From: an uncultured Bacteroidales bacterium
Lineage (GTDB): Bacteria; Bacteroidota; Bacteroidia; Bacteroidales; UBA932
Direction: 5' to 3'
NCBI GenBank assembly: GCA_947305045.1
Contig: CAMZCW010000005.1
Location: forward strand, 1-41,483
DNA: 41,483 nucleotides
The translations under genes were made by a program, and so were the position numbers. Below are positions 17,210 to 25,707 of this stretch, in pieces. The first letter of the stretch is position 1; every line of letters starts with the position of its first letter. The notes under the pieces were generated by a model that ran no database searches, was not told where the DNA came from, and worked only from the letters and a program-made list of their open reading frames with translations.

Positions 17210-19831
17210 CTACTGGACTTCAACGTAAATATTATTGGTGCCTTTCTTTTTCCCACACCAATAATTCTCAATATTACTAGATGTAATGGTGGTTAAAGAC
17301 AGGCCGTTGCGCTGAATGCTTCCCGAAGCCAGGATCTTATCATCTGATTTACCAAAGTTCTTGGTCTGAGTATCGCCAGCGGTTTCTCCGATAAGAAAAC
17401 CGATTCCGGAAGCATTTGAATAAGGGGCAGATATTGTTCCGCTGTAGGAGCATCTATCACTATTGTAACTAATAAAGTATACATTACTTGGAGTGTTACC
17501 GGCACACCATAATCCTAACAATCCCCCCATAGAAGACCAACTTGAAGTGGTGTTGGTTATACTTGCATTTACCAGACAGCCCTTAGCTTGCGCACCAATA
17601 ACTGTATCGTTTCCTACTTTCCAGGCCGCTTGGCTAACCTGTCCCCAGACACCTCCCACATAACTCTCTGCAACGCTAATCGTAATTGATGCGCCATCGA
17701 AGAACCTGTTGCGAATCTGCATCCCATTGATGCCACCGATTCCGCCGACACATACTTTACCTGTTCCTGAAACAGAAATGGCAGCTTTGGAATCACAGAA
17801 ATTAATTTGCGAAGAATTTTGATAGCCGACCGTTCCATAAATGCCACCCACAGCTGCGCAGTTGACATTGTTAGCGTCACCTCTGTAAGAACCGTCATAG
17901 TCAACGGTGATCGCACCTTCATTTTTACAGCTGGCCAGACCAGATTTGTTGCCAATGACTCCGATGACTCCACCACATTTGAGAATATACTTCTTTATAT
18001 TCTGGGCGTTGCCATTAGCCGCCTTGCAGGATACATTAATTGGAGCATAGTTGTATGCTTTATTCATATTCACAGTACCCCAACCGCAAACACCACCGAC
18101 TGCTACGCTGTATGCAGTAGCACCACTCGACAATTGATAAATATCTGTGTGGTTAAGCGTAACAACTCCATTGGCCTGATTATTACAGCTAGTAAAAGAG
18201 GATGCTGAACTACTACTATAAATCAAACCCACCAAGCCACCGATTCCAATCAGGTCGACAATGGAAGTATCGACTGAAGGGTCTCCATACCAAGCATTTA
18301 CAGTAACGGGGCCGCTATTGTTGCAACTGGAGAAAGTAACTTTCTGTGCATACCCAACCAAGCCTCCCATGGCAAGTGAAACATGGTAATAATCAGGCGC
18401 TTCCAGTTTCACAATACCGCTGTTAGAGCATGACGTAAAAGTAGGGCCACTGCTTACATTTGTATAACCTACCAATCCGCCAATCATCGTACAGGTGGTG
18501 ATATTATCAGTGGCCGTATAGATGACAGATGCCGCAGATTTTACAGAAGTATATGTCCCACCTATATCCTCTTTTACCAATGCCCCGAATTTATTGCTTG
18601 AAGGAGTGAAAGAGCACGTTTCGTCCAAAACAAAGTTCTGGATAGTTCCTCCATTCTGAGCAAACAGAGGCACGCTCGAGGTAAGGTTCTTGATAGCGTG
18701 ATTCCCGCCGTCCAGCGTACCGCCGAAACCGGAGGCGCTGGTGATGGTATAGCCCGTCATATCAAGATCTGCCGAAATAGTATACGAGCCGGTATCTCCT
18801 GAGGAGGTCCCTGCCAGGAAGGCCGCGAATTCACGGGGAGAGTCGATACTGTTGTCATAACCCGTGACAGCAGTCCAGTTGGTGCTGGCAAGGTCAATAT
18901 TGAGCGGTTTTATCGTGGCACGTTTGTATTCACGGTTCGAGCCAGAAACATAGCTGTAGTCGGCCCTATTGGTGCGGATCTTATAGGTGCCGCCGTATGT
19001 TCCAGGAGCTACGATAATATAGAACACACCACCGTTTTCTTTAGAAGAGCCCACGGTTGCGCGGCCAGTCACCACTACATCCGTTTCCTCGGATACGCTG
19101 ATGGCCGCAGGGGAAGACTCATTGACCGCGGTAAGGTCATAAGTGAATGTGCCCGCACAAGCAGCACCCGCCTGGAAGGTAACATTCTCGATGGTTTCGC
19201 CCTGATAAGCCGAGTCGCTGGAGAAAATGTTCAGTTTTATAACAGACCCCAGATTCATAAACTGCAGCGTTCCCACATATAGATCGGTATAGCCTGGATA
19301 AGATCCCTCCCCTATAACAAACGGAAGTGACACCATAGGCATAGCGTCGGCGCTGCCGGACACCTGATTGCGAGGGATTTCCAGAGTAACCTCATTTGCA
19401 GCCTTGGAGTTATTCCGAGAATTATACGGGTAGTACGCATAGACCGTGGTGCCAGCGGAAAGTGCCACATTGCTGCGGATATAAACTTGCGGATTACCGT
19501 CAACATATTTTACTTCCGTAGATTTGTTAGCGTTCCCAGAGGCTACTGAGGACAAACTGGTATACGATCCTACCTTATCACCTGCTTCCCACGCCACGTA
19601 TTTGGTCCCAAAAACCGTTTTCACCCCCTCAGAATCGGCATCGTCCTGAGACGCCAGATTGAAGATGTAGGTGTACTCCCCTTCCGGTGTCACCTCCTCC
19701 TCCGAAATCACCTCCCCTTCTTCGGGAAGGTCCGGCTTAATAGGCTCCTCTTTCTGCGTACAAGCCACCAAGGCCACGCAAAGGAGCAGTCCAGTTATAT
19801 ATAGATACCTTTGTTTCATATTGACTCTCAT
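17210..19831 (-). CDS. Surface lipoprotein: fimbrillin-like domain plus GLUG repeats
   Basis: This 873-residue lipoprotein has lipobox LVAC (Cys24) followed by TQKEEP, a charged stretch like the Bacteroidetes surface-export signal. Residues about 30-315 resemble fimbrillin/Mfa-like domains (WEAGDKVGSY, VYAYYPYNSRNN, SADAMPM). From about 320 to the end it carries many GLUG-type repeats (GGLVGYTN, GGLVGYAQKV, GGIYGTVGY, GGIGGING) with CSNSG-like turns, expected to form a beta-solenoid. It has no catalytic motif, so I take it as a surface glycan-binding protein or adhesin of the PUL. It is a close paralog of the upstream 1125-residue protein over the first 450 residues. The ATG at 19831 overlaps the stop of the 42-residue ORF as TAATG; a second ATG at 19819 is an alternative start. 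Confidence 0.8.
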   Translation of the reverse strand: MRVNMKQRYLYITGLLLCVALVACTQKEEPIKPDLPEEGEVISEEEVTPEGEYTYIFNLASQDDADSEGVKTVFGTKYVAWEAGDKVGSYTSLSSVASGNANKSTEVKYVDGNPQVYIRSNVALSAGTTVYAYYPYNSRNNSKAANEVTLEIPRNQVSGSADAMPMVSLPFVIGEGSYPGYTDLYVGTLQFMNLGSVIKLNIFSSDSAYQGETIENVTFQAGAACAGTFTYDLTAVNESSPAAISVSEETDVVVTGRATVGSSKENGGVFYIIVAPGTYGGTYKIRTNRADYSYVSGSNREYKRATIKPLNIDLASTNWTAVTGYDNSIDSPREFAAFLAGTSSGDTGSYTISADLDMTGYTITSASGFGGTLDGGNHAIKNLTSSVPLFAQNGGTIQNFVLDETCSFTPSSNKFGALVKEDIGGTYTSVKSAASVIYTATDNITTCTMIGGLVGYTNVSSGPTFTSCSNSGIVKLEAPDYYHVSLAMGGLVGYAQKVTFSSCNNSGPVTVNAWYGDPSVDTSIVDLIGIGGLVGLIYSSSSASSFTSCNNQANGVVTLNHTDIYQLSSGATAYSVAVGGVCGWGTVNMNKAYNYAPINVSCKAANGNAQNIKKYILKCGGVIGVIGNKSGLASCKNEGAITVDYDGSYRGDANNVNCAAVGGIYGTVGYQNSSQINFCDSKAAISVSGTGKVCVGGIGGINGMQIRNRFFDGASITISVAESYVGGVWGQVSQAAWKVGNDTVIGAQAKGCLVNASITNTTSSWSSMGGLLGLWCAGNTPSNVYFISYNSDRCSYSGTISAPYSNASGIGFLIGETAGDTQTKNFGKSDDKILASGSIQRNGLSLTTITSSNIENYWCGKKKGTNNIYVEVQ

Positions 19832-19959
19832 TAGATTTCTTCAAAATCGTTAATGATCCATATTTCCGTAAAGTCATTTGGATCAAATGACTGGCAAATC
19901 ATTTGCCGTGATTCCAATTCGAGTACGCGACTCTTTGGTTCAATGTATTGTTGTTTCAT
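19831..19959 (-). CDS. 42-residue small protein between two surface lipoprotein genes
   Basis: A 42-codon ORF starts at ATG 19959, 12 bases after the stop of the GLUG-EEP gene, and its TAA shares an A with the next ATG (TAATG at 19831). The product begins MKQQYIEPKS, has QMICQSFDPNDFTE in the middle and ends INDFEEI. It is the same length as the ORF at 17055-17183 and shares 17 of 42 residues with it. Two adjacent inverted repeats lie inside the coding sequence (19872-19907). There is no signal peptide. The function is unknown; it may act as a small protein in its own right or as a translational leader for the lipoprotein gene. Confidence 0.7.
   Translation of the reverse strand: MKQQYIEPKSRVLELESRQMICQSFDPNDFTEIWIINDFEEI
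19872..19907 (-). repeat. Two back-to-back perfect inverted repeats inside the 42-residue ORF
   Basis: AGTCATTTG, GAT, CAAATGACT (19872-19892) is a perfect 9-bp stem with a 3-base loop. It is followed directly by GGCAAAT, C, ATTTGCC (19893-19907), a second perfect repeat. The operon mRNA would fold into two adjacent hairpins here, between two surface lipoprotein genes. There is no T-run, so it is not a classic terminator; RNA processing, stability or attenuation are possible roles. Confidence 0.6.
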
Positions 19960-19971
19960 ATTGGCAACTAA

Positions 19972-22900
19972 TTAAGAAATGACGGCAATGATGGGATAAT
20001 GGTCCGACAAGAATTTCTCGCCGTTGGTAGAATAGCCACCGTAATCGTGTACGGCCTGCGTGAGGGTAACATAGTACAGCGTTTTGACCGACTTGCTCAC
20101 CCAGATGTGATCTACCTTGTTACGGGCCTTGCTGCTATCTCCGAAAGCGTTATACGTGTAGAGGTCACGATTCGCAGTGCTGTAGACAGAAGTGGCCGAA
20201 TAACGTGTATTGTTCATCCACGTCTTGATACTGCCAAAAGCGTCGTCATTGCCAAAAACCGTGTTGAAATCGCCCATCAGAATGACAGGATAATTTTTAG
20301 TGTTCAGGGCAGAAATACGGCTTTCAAGCAGATTCATTGCATTTACCTGTCCATCCGAAGTTAACGGAAGGTGCGTATTTACGAAAAAATAGTATTTCTT
20401 GCTGTTCTTGTTGTAAATCGTGGCATAAGTAACGGACCTGACATACCCGTCCCAACTGTCACCGGCCGTGCTGTAATTGTCGCGGAGCCAGAAGCATCCG
20501 GTTCCGGTAACGGTAAGAATGGAACTGTCATACAGAAAAGGCGTATGGCAGTCATCCGTGCCTGCACGGTAACCCGTGTAGGCACTGAGATTGTCTTTTA
20601 AATAATCCCAGGGATGATCCTCTTTCAGATGATCCCAATAGTCCAAATCCTTCACCTCCTGAAACCCGATGATGGCCGGATGCTCCGAGTTAATCATAGA
20701 GACAATAGCACCTTTACGGTCACTCCAGTGACTGCCCTCACGGATATTGAGACAGGCCAACTTTGTATCCAGGCAGGCTGCATAAATCGTGGTTGTGCCA
20801 GTGTTGGCGTTGGAACCACACTTGTAGGTCTCAATATTATCAGACGTTATTGCCGTCTCCGAGAGACCCCCGCGTTCAATAGTACCGGAAGCCTGAATGG
20901 GGTTGTCGCTTTCGCCGAAGACTATGGTCTTGCTGCTTCCGGTAACTCTACCGACTACAACACCGACACGCACCTGATAGTCAGAGGATATGGATCCACT
21001 GAATACACAAGGATCACCATCCCTGCTTGTCATACTGGGATAATTTCCGGAATTGGCTCCGGCCCAGCGGCCCATAAGACCGCCGATGTGAATGTACCAA
21101 TTCTTATCGTAAGGCCCCCAGTCGCTTTCGGCAAAAATAGAAGCGGAGCAGGTGCATCCCTTAATGGTGTAGTTTGCAGCACTACCAGCGACATAACCCA
21201 CAAGACCGCCTACATCACCTTTGCGGCCGTTAAACGAGATGGAACAATCAGATGTAACGTTGTTTTTAATCTGCTTGCCACTCCAACCGAAGATACCGCC
21301 AACTGCCATAGTGCCACTGCCGGTAACGGTAATGTCGCCCTGCATCTTGCAATAATAGGCATAACTGCCGGTATTGTATCCAGGATATGCACAGATACCA
21401 CCAACGGCTGCACGCCATTTGTCATCGGCGTCATATAAGCCGTAGTACTCCACTTCAATGTTTCCGGAGTTCGTACACGAAGACATACCCAAAACATCCC
21501 AGCCCATGCCGGAGATACCTGCGACAGCAAGCAAATAATTCTTCTTCTTCATTTCACTCTCGGAGGGGTCACCTGTGATAAGCGATTCCGCCTTAATGAG
21601 AGCAAAGTTCTTGCATTTATTGAAATCAGCCTGACCCATACCCAAAATGCCGGTTACGCAAACTGGTCCGGTGTTGCCGGTATCTGCAGCAAGTCCTGTG
21701 ATATCAGTATGCTTGAGATAAATAGTGCCTGCGTCCTCGTTGTTGCACTGGTCGAACGAGGCCTTATAAGTAGCATTGTATGTTGACACACCGGCAATAC
21801 CAGCCACATTAATACCCTTTGAATTTCCGTCGCCGCCGTAGGTAAAGCTCACATTGGGATCACCGTACACGGCAAGCAAGGTTACAGGACCGCGGTTGGC
21901 GCAGGAGGAGAAAGTAGAGTTGGCAGTAGAGTTGTCAATCAGGCCCACAAGACCACCCAGGGCAACCTGCTTGTGATTGTAGCCGGTAGCGTCATATTTG
22001 ATTTCTCCGCCATTTGAGCAATTGCTGAATGTAGCACCTTTAGCCACAGCCACAAGACCACCAAGAATAACCTGTTCGGTTTCGTTGGCCGCAGCCTTCA
22101 GCGTAACATTGGCTTTGTTACGCACGGAAGTGTACGTGCCGCCATTATCCATCTTCACCAGCGGAGCAAATTCTTTGCTGCCCGCTGCAAATGTGCAGCT
22201 GGCGTCAATGACGAGATTCTGGATGGTTCCGGCATTGGTCGCAAACATCGGCACACCTGAAGTAAGGTTCTTGATAGCATAATCTCCACCATCCAGCGTG
22301 CCGCCGAAACCAGAGGCGCTGGTGATAGTGTAACCGGTCATATCAAGGTCGGCCGTGATGGTATACGAACCGGTATCTCCCGAGGACGTCCCGGCCAGGA
22401 AGGCCGCGAATTCGCGGGGAGAATCGATGCTGGCGTCATAACCGATGACAGGGGTCCAGTTAGCGCTTCCAAGATTGATTCCCAGCGGCTTTATACCAGC
22501 TCGTTCGTACTCACGGGACTTGTCGGAGACATATGTGTAGTCGGCCCGGCTGGTGCGAATCTTAAATGTGCCGCTATAGGTTCCAGGAGCCACGATAATG
22601 TAGAACACACCCGCGTGATCTTTGTCGGATCCTACGACCACAGGATGGGCGCCGTCACCGGAAACGACGACATCCGTTTCCTCGTAGCCAGTAATTGCCA
22701 CAGGGGAAGAGGAGGTAAGGTCATAGGTGAATGACCCTGCGCAAGCAGCCCCAGCCTGGAAGGTGACGTTCTCGATGGTTTCGCCCCGGAAAGCAGGGTT
22801 GCTGGAGTAGATATTCAACTGAATGACAGATCCCAGATTCAGGAACTGCAGCGTTCCCACCTCCGTATTGGTGTAACTGGGAACGTCTTCCTTCAGTTCA

Positions 22901-23349
22901 AACGGAAGCGCGGCCATCGGCATAGCATCTGCGCTGCCGGACACCTGGTTTCGGGGAATCTCCAGGGTAATGGCATCGGCGTCCTTGGAGTTATTGCGGG
23001 AATTGTACGGGTAGTAGGCATAGACCATATCGCCAGCCTCGAGAGCCACGCTGCTGCGGATGGTAATGTGCGGATTACCGCTGCCATCAATGGTCACCGG
23101 CGTGGACTTATTCAGCGATGTACTGGCATACGAGCCCACCAAGTCATCGGCTACCCATTTCACGTGATTGGAGTCAAAAGTAGTCTTTACCTCCTGAGAG
23201 CCCAACTTGAAAGTATACTCATACTCCCCTTCCATCTCCTCCTGGGGAGGGATGGGAGAGGGGTCGTCGATAGGCTCCTCCTTCTGGGCACAGGCAACGA
23301 AACCCACCGCGAGGAGGATACCCATTATGTATTTATAACAGAATTTCAT
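19972..23349 (-). CDS. Surface lipoprotein: fimbrillin-like domain, GLUG repeats and C-terminal EEP phosphoesterase domain
   Basis: This 1125-residue lipoprotein has lipobox FVAC (Cys20) followed by AQKEEP, a likely surface-export signal. Residues about 30-310 are fimbrillin-like (VAYYPYN-type VYAYYPYNSRNN, SADAMPM). About 335-860 are GLUG repeats (GGLVGLIDN, GGIFGWSGK, GGLVGYVAG). From about 862 it is a full endonuclease/exonuclease/phosphatase (EEP) domain: CLNIREG, IIGFQEVKD, VNTHLPL, LMGDFNT, KVDHIWVS and LSDHYPI, which supply the metal-binding and His catalytic residues. EEP enzymes hydrolyse phosphodiesters or phosphomonoesters in nucleic acids, lipids or sugars. Here it is tethered to a glycan-binding solenoid at the surface. 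The first part matches the 873-residue paralog and the GLUG part matches the 779-residue paralog, so it looks mosaic. Confidence 0.85.
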   Translation of the reverse strand: MKFCYKYIMGILLAVGFVACAQKEEPIDDPSPIPPQEEMEGEYEYTFKLGSQEVKTTFDSNHVKWVADDLVGSYASTSLNKSTPVTIDGSGNPHITIRSSVALEAGDMVYAYYPYNSRNNSKDADAITLEIPRNQVSGSADAMPMAALPFELKEDVPSYTNTEVGTLQFLNLGSVIQLNIYSSNPAFRGETIENVTFQAGAACAGSFTYDLTSSSPVAITGYEETDVVVSGDGAHPVVVGSDKDHAGVFYIIVAPGTYSGTFKIRTSRADYTYVSDKSREYERAGIKPLGINLGSANWTPVIGYDASIDSPREFAAFLAGTSSGDTGSYTITADLDMTGYTITSASGFGGTLDGGDYAIKNLTSGVPMFATNAGTIQNLVIDASCTFAAGSKEFAPLVKMDNGGTYTSVRNKANVTLKAAANETEQVILGGLVAVAKGATFSNCSNGGEIKYDATGYNHKQVALGGLVGLIDNSTANSTFSSCANRGPVTLLAVYGDPNVSFTYGGDGNSKGINVAGIAGVSTYNATYKASFDQCNNEDAGTIYLKHTDITGLAADTGNTGPVCVTGILGMGQADFNKCKNFALIKAESLITGDPSESEMKKKNYLLAVAGISGMGWDVLGMSSCTNSGNIEVEYYGLYDADDKWRAAVGGICAYPGYNTGSYAYYCKMQGDITVTGSGTMAVGGIFGWSGKQIKNNVTSDCSISFNGRKGDVGGLVGYVAGSAANYTIKGCTCSASIFAESDWGPYDKNWYIHIGGLMGRWAGANSGNYPSMTSRDGDPCVFSGSISSDYQVRVGVVVGRVTGSSKTIVFGESDNPIQASGTIERGGLSETAITSDNIETYKCGSNANTGTTTIYAACLDTKLACLNIREGSHWSDRKGAIVSMINSEHPAIIGFQEVKDLDYWDHLKEDHPWDYLKDNLSAYTGYRAGTDDCHTPFLYDSSILTVTGTGCFWLRDNYSTAGDSWDGYVRSVTYATIYNKNSKKYYFFVNTHLPLTSDGQVNAMNLLESRISALNTKNYPVILMGDFNTVFGNDDAFGSIKTWMNNTRYSATSVYSTANRDLYTYNAFGDSSKARNKVDHIWVSKSVKTLYYVTLTQAVHDYGGYSTNGEKFLSDHYPIIAVIS

Positions 23350-23367
23350 AGAGATTATGGTATTACT

Positions 23368-25707
23368 TTACTGACACACGATATACACAGTAGTGTTGGC
23401 TTCATTTGCGCCATACTTATACGTATCGACGTTCTCGGCGCTGATGGCGACTTCCTCCAGATCTTTCCAAGCGAGGGTGCCGGAGGCCTGGATGGGGTAA
23501 TCGCTTTCACCGAAAACCACGTTCTTGCCGGAACCCTTGACCTGGCCTACGACAATACCGGCCCTGGGTCCTTGATATACCGAGGAGATGGAACCGCTGA
23601 ACACACAGGGATCTCCGTCGCGATTTGTCATACTGGCATTGCTGCCTTCGCCAATGGCCCCACCCCAGCGGCCCATAAGACCACCGATGGTATAGTACCA
23701 ATCCTTTCCGGCAGCGCCCCACTCGCTGTCGGCGAAAATGGTAGCGGCGCAGGTGCAACCCTTAATGGTATAGTTGGCGGCACCGCCGGCAACGTAACCC
23801 ACGAGGCCACCTACATCGCCTTTACGGCCATTCACCGTGATGTGACAGTTTGCTGTAACGGTATTCTTGATTTGCTTCCCGAGGAAACCCAAAATACCGC
23901 CGACGGCCATCGTTCCGTGCCCGCTCACCGTGATATTTCCGTCCATCTTGCAGTAGTTGACAGAAGTGCCGGTGCTACCGTATGCTCCCTGTCCGCCAAT
24001 ACCACCGATACTCGCACGCCATCTGTCGTCATTATCGTACAGGCCATCGTATTCTACCTCGATGTTACCCGCATTGGAACAGGATTCTACCTCTGCATTA
24101 TCCCAGGGCATACCAAAAATACCACCGACGTGAAGCAGATAGTTCTTCTTCTTCAGGACAGATTCTGCCGGTTCTCCCTCTGCCACCGCACGTGCCTGGA
24201 TGAGACCCAGATTCTTGCACTTGTTGAAATGTCCCTGGCCGAATCCCAGGATACCGGCAACGCCTACGGGACCGGAAGAACCGGAAGTCAGGGCAGGCAG
24301 CAGGCTCATATCCGAGTGATTGAACGAAATAATCGCCGCCGCTTCATTGATGCACTGCACGAACTCGGTCGTATTCTCGTCGCTGTAGCTCGTCGTTCCG
24401 ACGATACCGCCCAGATTGATGCCGATGGCATTCCCGGTACCGGTACCAGAGAAATCATTGACCGGATCTCCGTACTTGGCATTCAGGCTTATCTTGCCGC
24501 TGTTGACACACTCCAAGAAAGTGCAGGGACCTTCCAGATGGTTAACCAGACCCACAAGGCCACCCAGCGAGGCGTTTTTGTGCGCGCAGCCCGGGGCCTC
24601 GAACGAGACTAGGCCCTCATTGGAGCAGTTCTCGAAGCGGGCGCCCTGAGCTCGGCCGGCGATGCCGCCCAGAATAATTTCCACATCCACATCCGCCTTT
24701 GCGGCGTAGGTCACCGAGGCTTTATTCACGACATTCTTGTAGGCACCGCCGACGCTTTCGCCCACAAGTGCACCGAAGGTATTGCTTTCCGCGGTAAATA
24801 CGCAGGTTTCGTCCAGGATAACGTCCTTGATGGTACCCGAGTTCTGAGCGAACAGAGGCACGGAAGATACCAGGTTCTTGATAGTATATCCCTGACCTTC
24901 AAGGGTACCGGCGAAGCCGCTTGCCGACGTGATGGTGACACCCTGCATATCAATATCCTTGATAAGGGCGGCAACGTCGGTCGTCTCTTCCGTGATGGAA
25001 GCAAGCCAAGCAGCCAGCTGTTCACCGGTGGAAATGAACGTGGAAGGGGCCCCGGAAGTTGCCGTGGTAACCACGTCTGAATAGGACATACTATAACCTT
25101 CCGCAATGGCGCCCACGCGTATATCATAGGATATACCGCTATCTACACCATCAATCTTGAATTCGGTTTCTTCTCCCGAATAATCTACGGTCCAATCGGA
25201 AGACACGGTTACCTTATGTTCCACCTGGTAGGAAGTAGCGCCCTCAACGGCTTCCCAGGTCACATCGATGAATGAGATGCCGGCATTGGCACGAATGACA
25301 GGCTTCGGGAGATATCTGAGAACATCGGCCGAAACCAATTCCGACCATTCGCTTTCGACCTCACCGTTGATGGCTTTTACCCGGAAGAAATACGTCTTGC
25401 CAAATTCAAGCCCGGGAACGGTAAACGGGCTGTAAGAAGGAGCGCCCGCCGCACGGAACTGCGTTTCTTGCTCTTCCTTGAATTCAACCTTGTAGGAGAG
25501 GGCGTTGTTGACCGGGGCCCATTTCAGGATGACATTCTCCCCGTCGAAAGTAGCAGTTACTACAGGAACGTCCAACTTGACTTCGGGGACGATAGGTTCC
25601 TTGCCTTTACACCCCGTAAAAAGAGGTAAAAGGACAAGAAGGCAGGCTATGCCCTTAAAGAAAGATTTGATACACATAATATTGAATTGTTTATACAATA
25701 ATTTCAT
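23368..25707 (-). CDS. Surface lipoprotein: fibronectin type III domains plus GLUG repeats
   Basis: This 779-residue lipoprotein has lipobox LFTGC (Cys33) followed by KGKEP. Two Fn3-like domains occupy about 40-130 (VILKWAPVNNALSYKVEF, YFFRVKAING) and 135-215 (DVTWEAVEGATSYQVEH, ISYDIRVGAIAEG). GLUG repeats fill about 225-775 (GGLVGLVNH, GGILGFLGK, GGLVGYVAGG, GGLMGRWGG). It sits directly after SusD, the usual place of SusE/F-type surface glycan-binding proteins, and that is the likely role. The ATG at 25707 overlaps the SusD stop as TAATG, supporting this start; ATG 25677 would give a shorter signal peptide. The GLUG part is closely related to the middle of the 1125-residue protein. Confidence 0.82.
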   Translation of the reverse strand: MKLLYKQFNIMCIKSFFKGIACLLVLLPLFTGCKGKEPIVPEVKLDVPVVTATFDGENVILKWAPVNNALSYKVEFKEEQETQFRAAGAPSYSPFTVPGLEFGKTYFFRVKAINGEVESEWSELVSADVLRYLPKPVIRANAGISFIDVTWEAVEGATSYQVEHKVTVSSDWTVDYSGEETEFKIDGVDSGISYDIRVGAIAEGYSMSYSDVVTTATSGAPSTFISTGEQLAAWLASITEETTDVAALIKDIDMQGVTITSASGFAGTLEGQGYTIKNLVSSVPLFAQNSGTIKDVILDETCVFTAESNTFGALVGESVGGAYKNVVNKASVTYAAKADVDVEIILGGIAGRAQGARFENCSNEGLVSFEAPGCAHKNASLGGLVGLVNHLEGPCTFLECVNSGKISLNAKYGDPVNDFSGTGTGNAIGINLGGIVGTTSYSDENTTEFVQCINEAAAIISFNHSDMSLLPALTSGSSGPVGVAGILGFGQGHFNKCKNLGLIQARAVAEGEPAESVLKKKNYLLHVGGIFGMPWDNAEVESCSNAGNIEVEYDGLYDNDDRWRASIGGIGGQGAYGSTGTSVNYCKMDGNITVSGHGTMAVGGILGFLGKQIKNTVTANCHITVNGRKGDVGGLVGYVAGGAANYTIKGCTCAATIFADSEWGAAGKDWYYTIGGLMGRWGGAIGEGSNASMTNRDGDPCVFSGSISSVYQGPRAGIVVGQVKGSGKNVVFGESDYPIQASGTLAWKDLEEVAISAENVDTYKYGANEANTTVYIVCQ

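Noticed and set aside
23068..24612. 514-codon plus-strand frame
   Set aside because: It spans two minus-strand lipoprotein genes and the gap between them, with repetitive low-sense sequence from the GLUG repeats.
17210..25707. GLUG repeats as a CRISPR array or DNA satellite
   Set aside because: The repeats are protein-level motifs with variable spacing and diverged DNA, not identical direct repeats.
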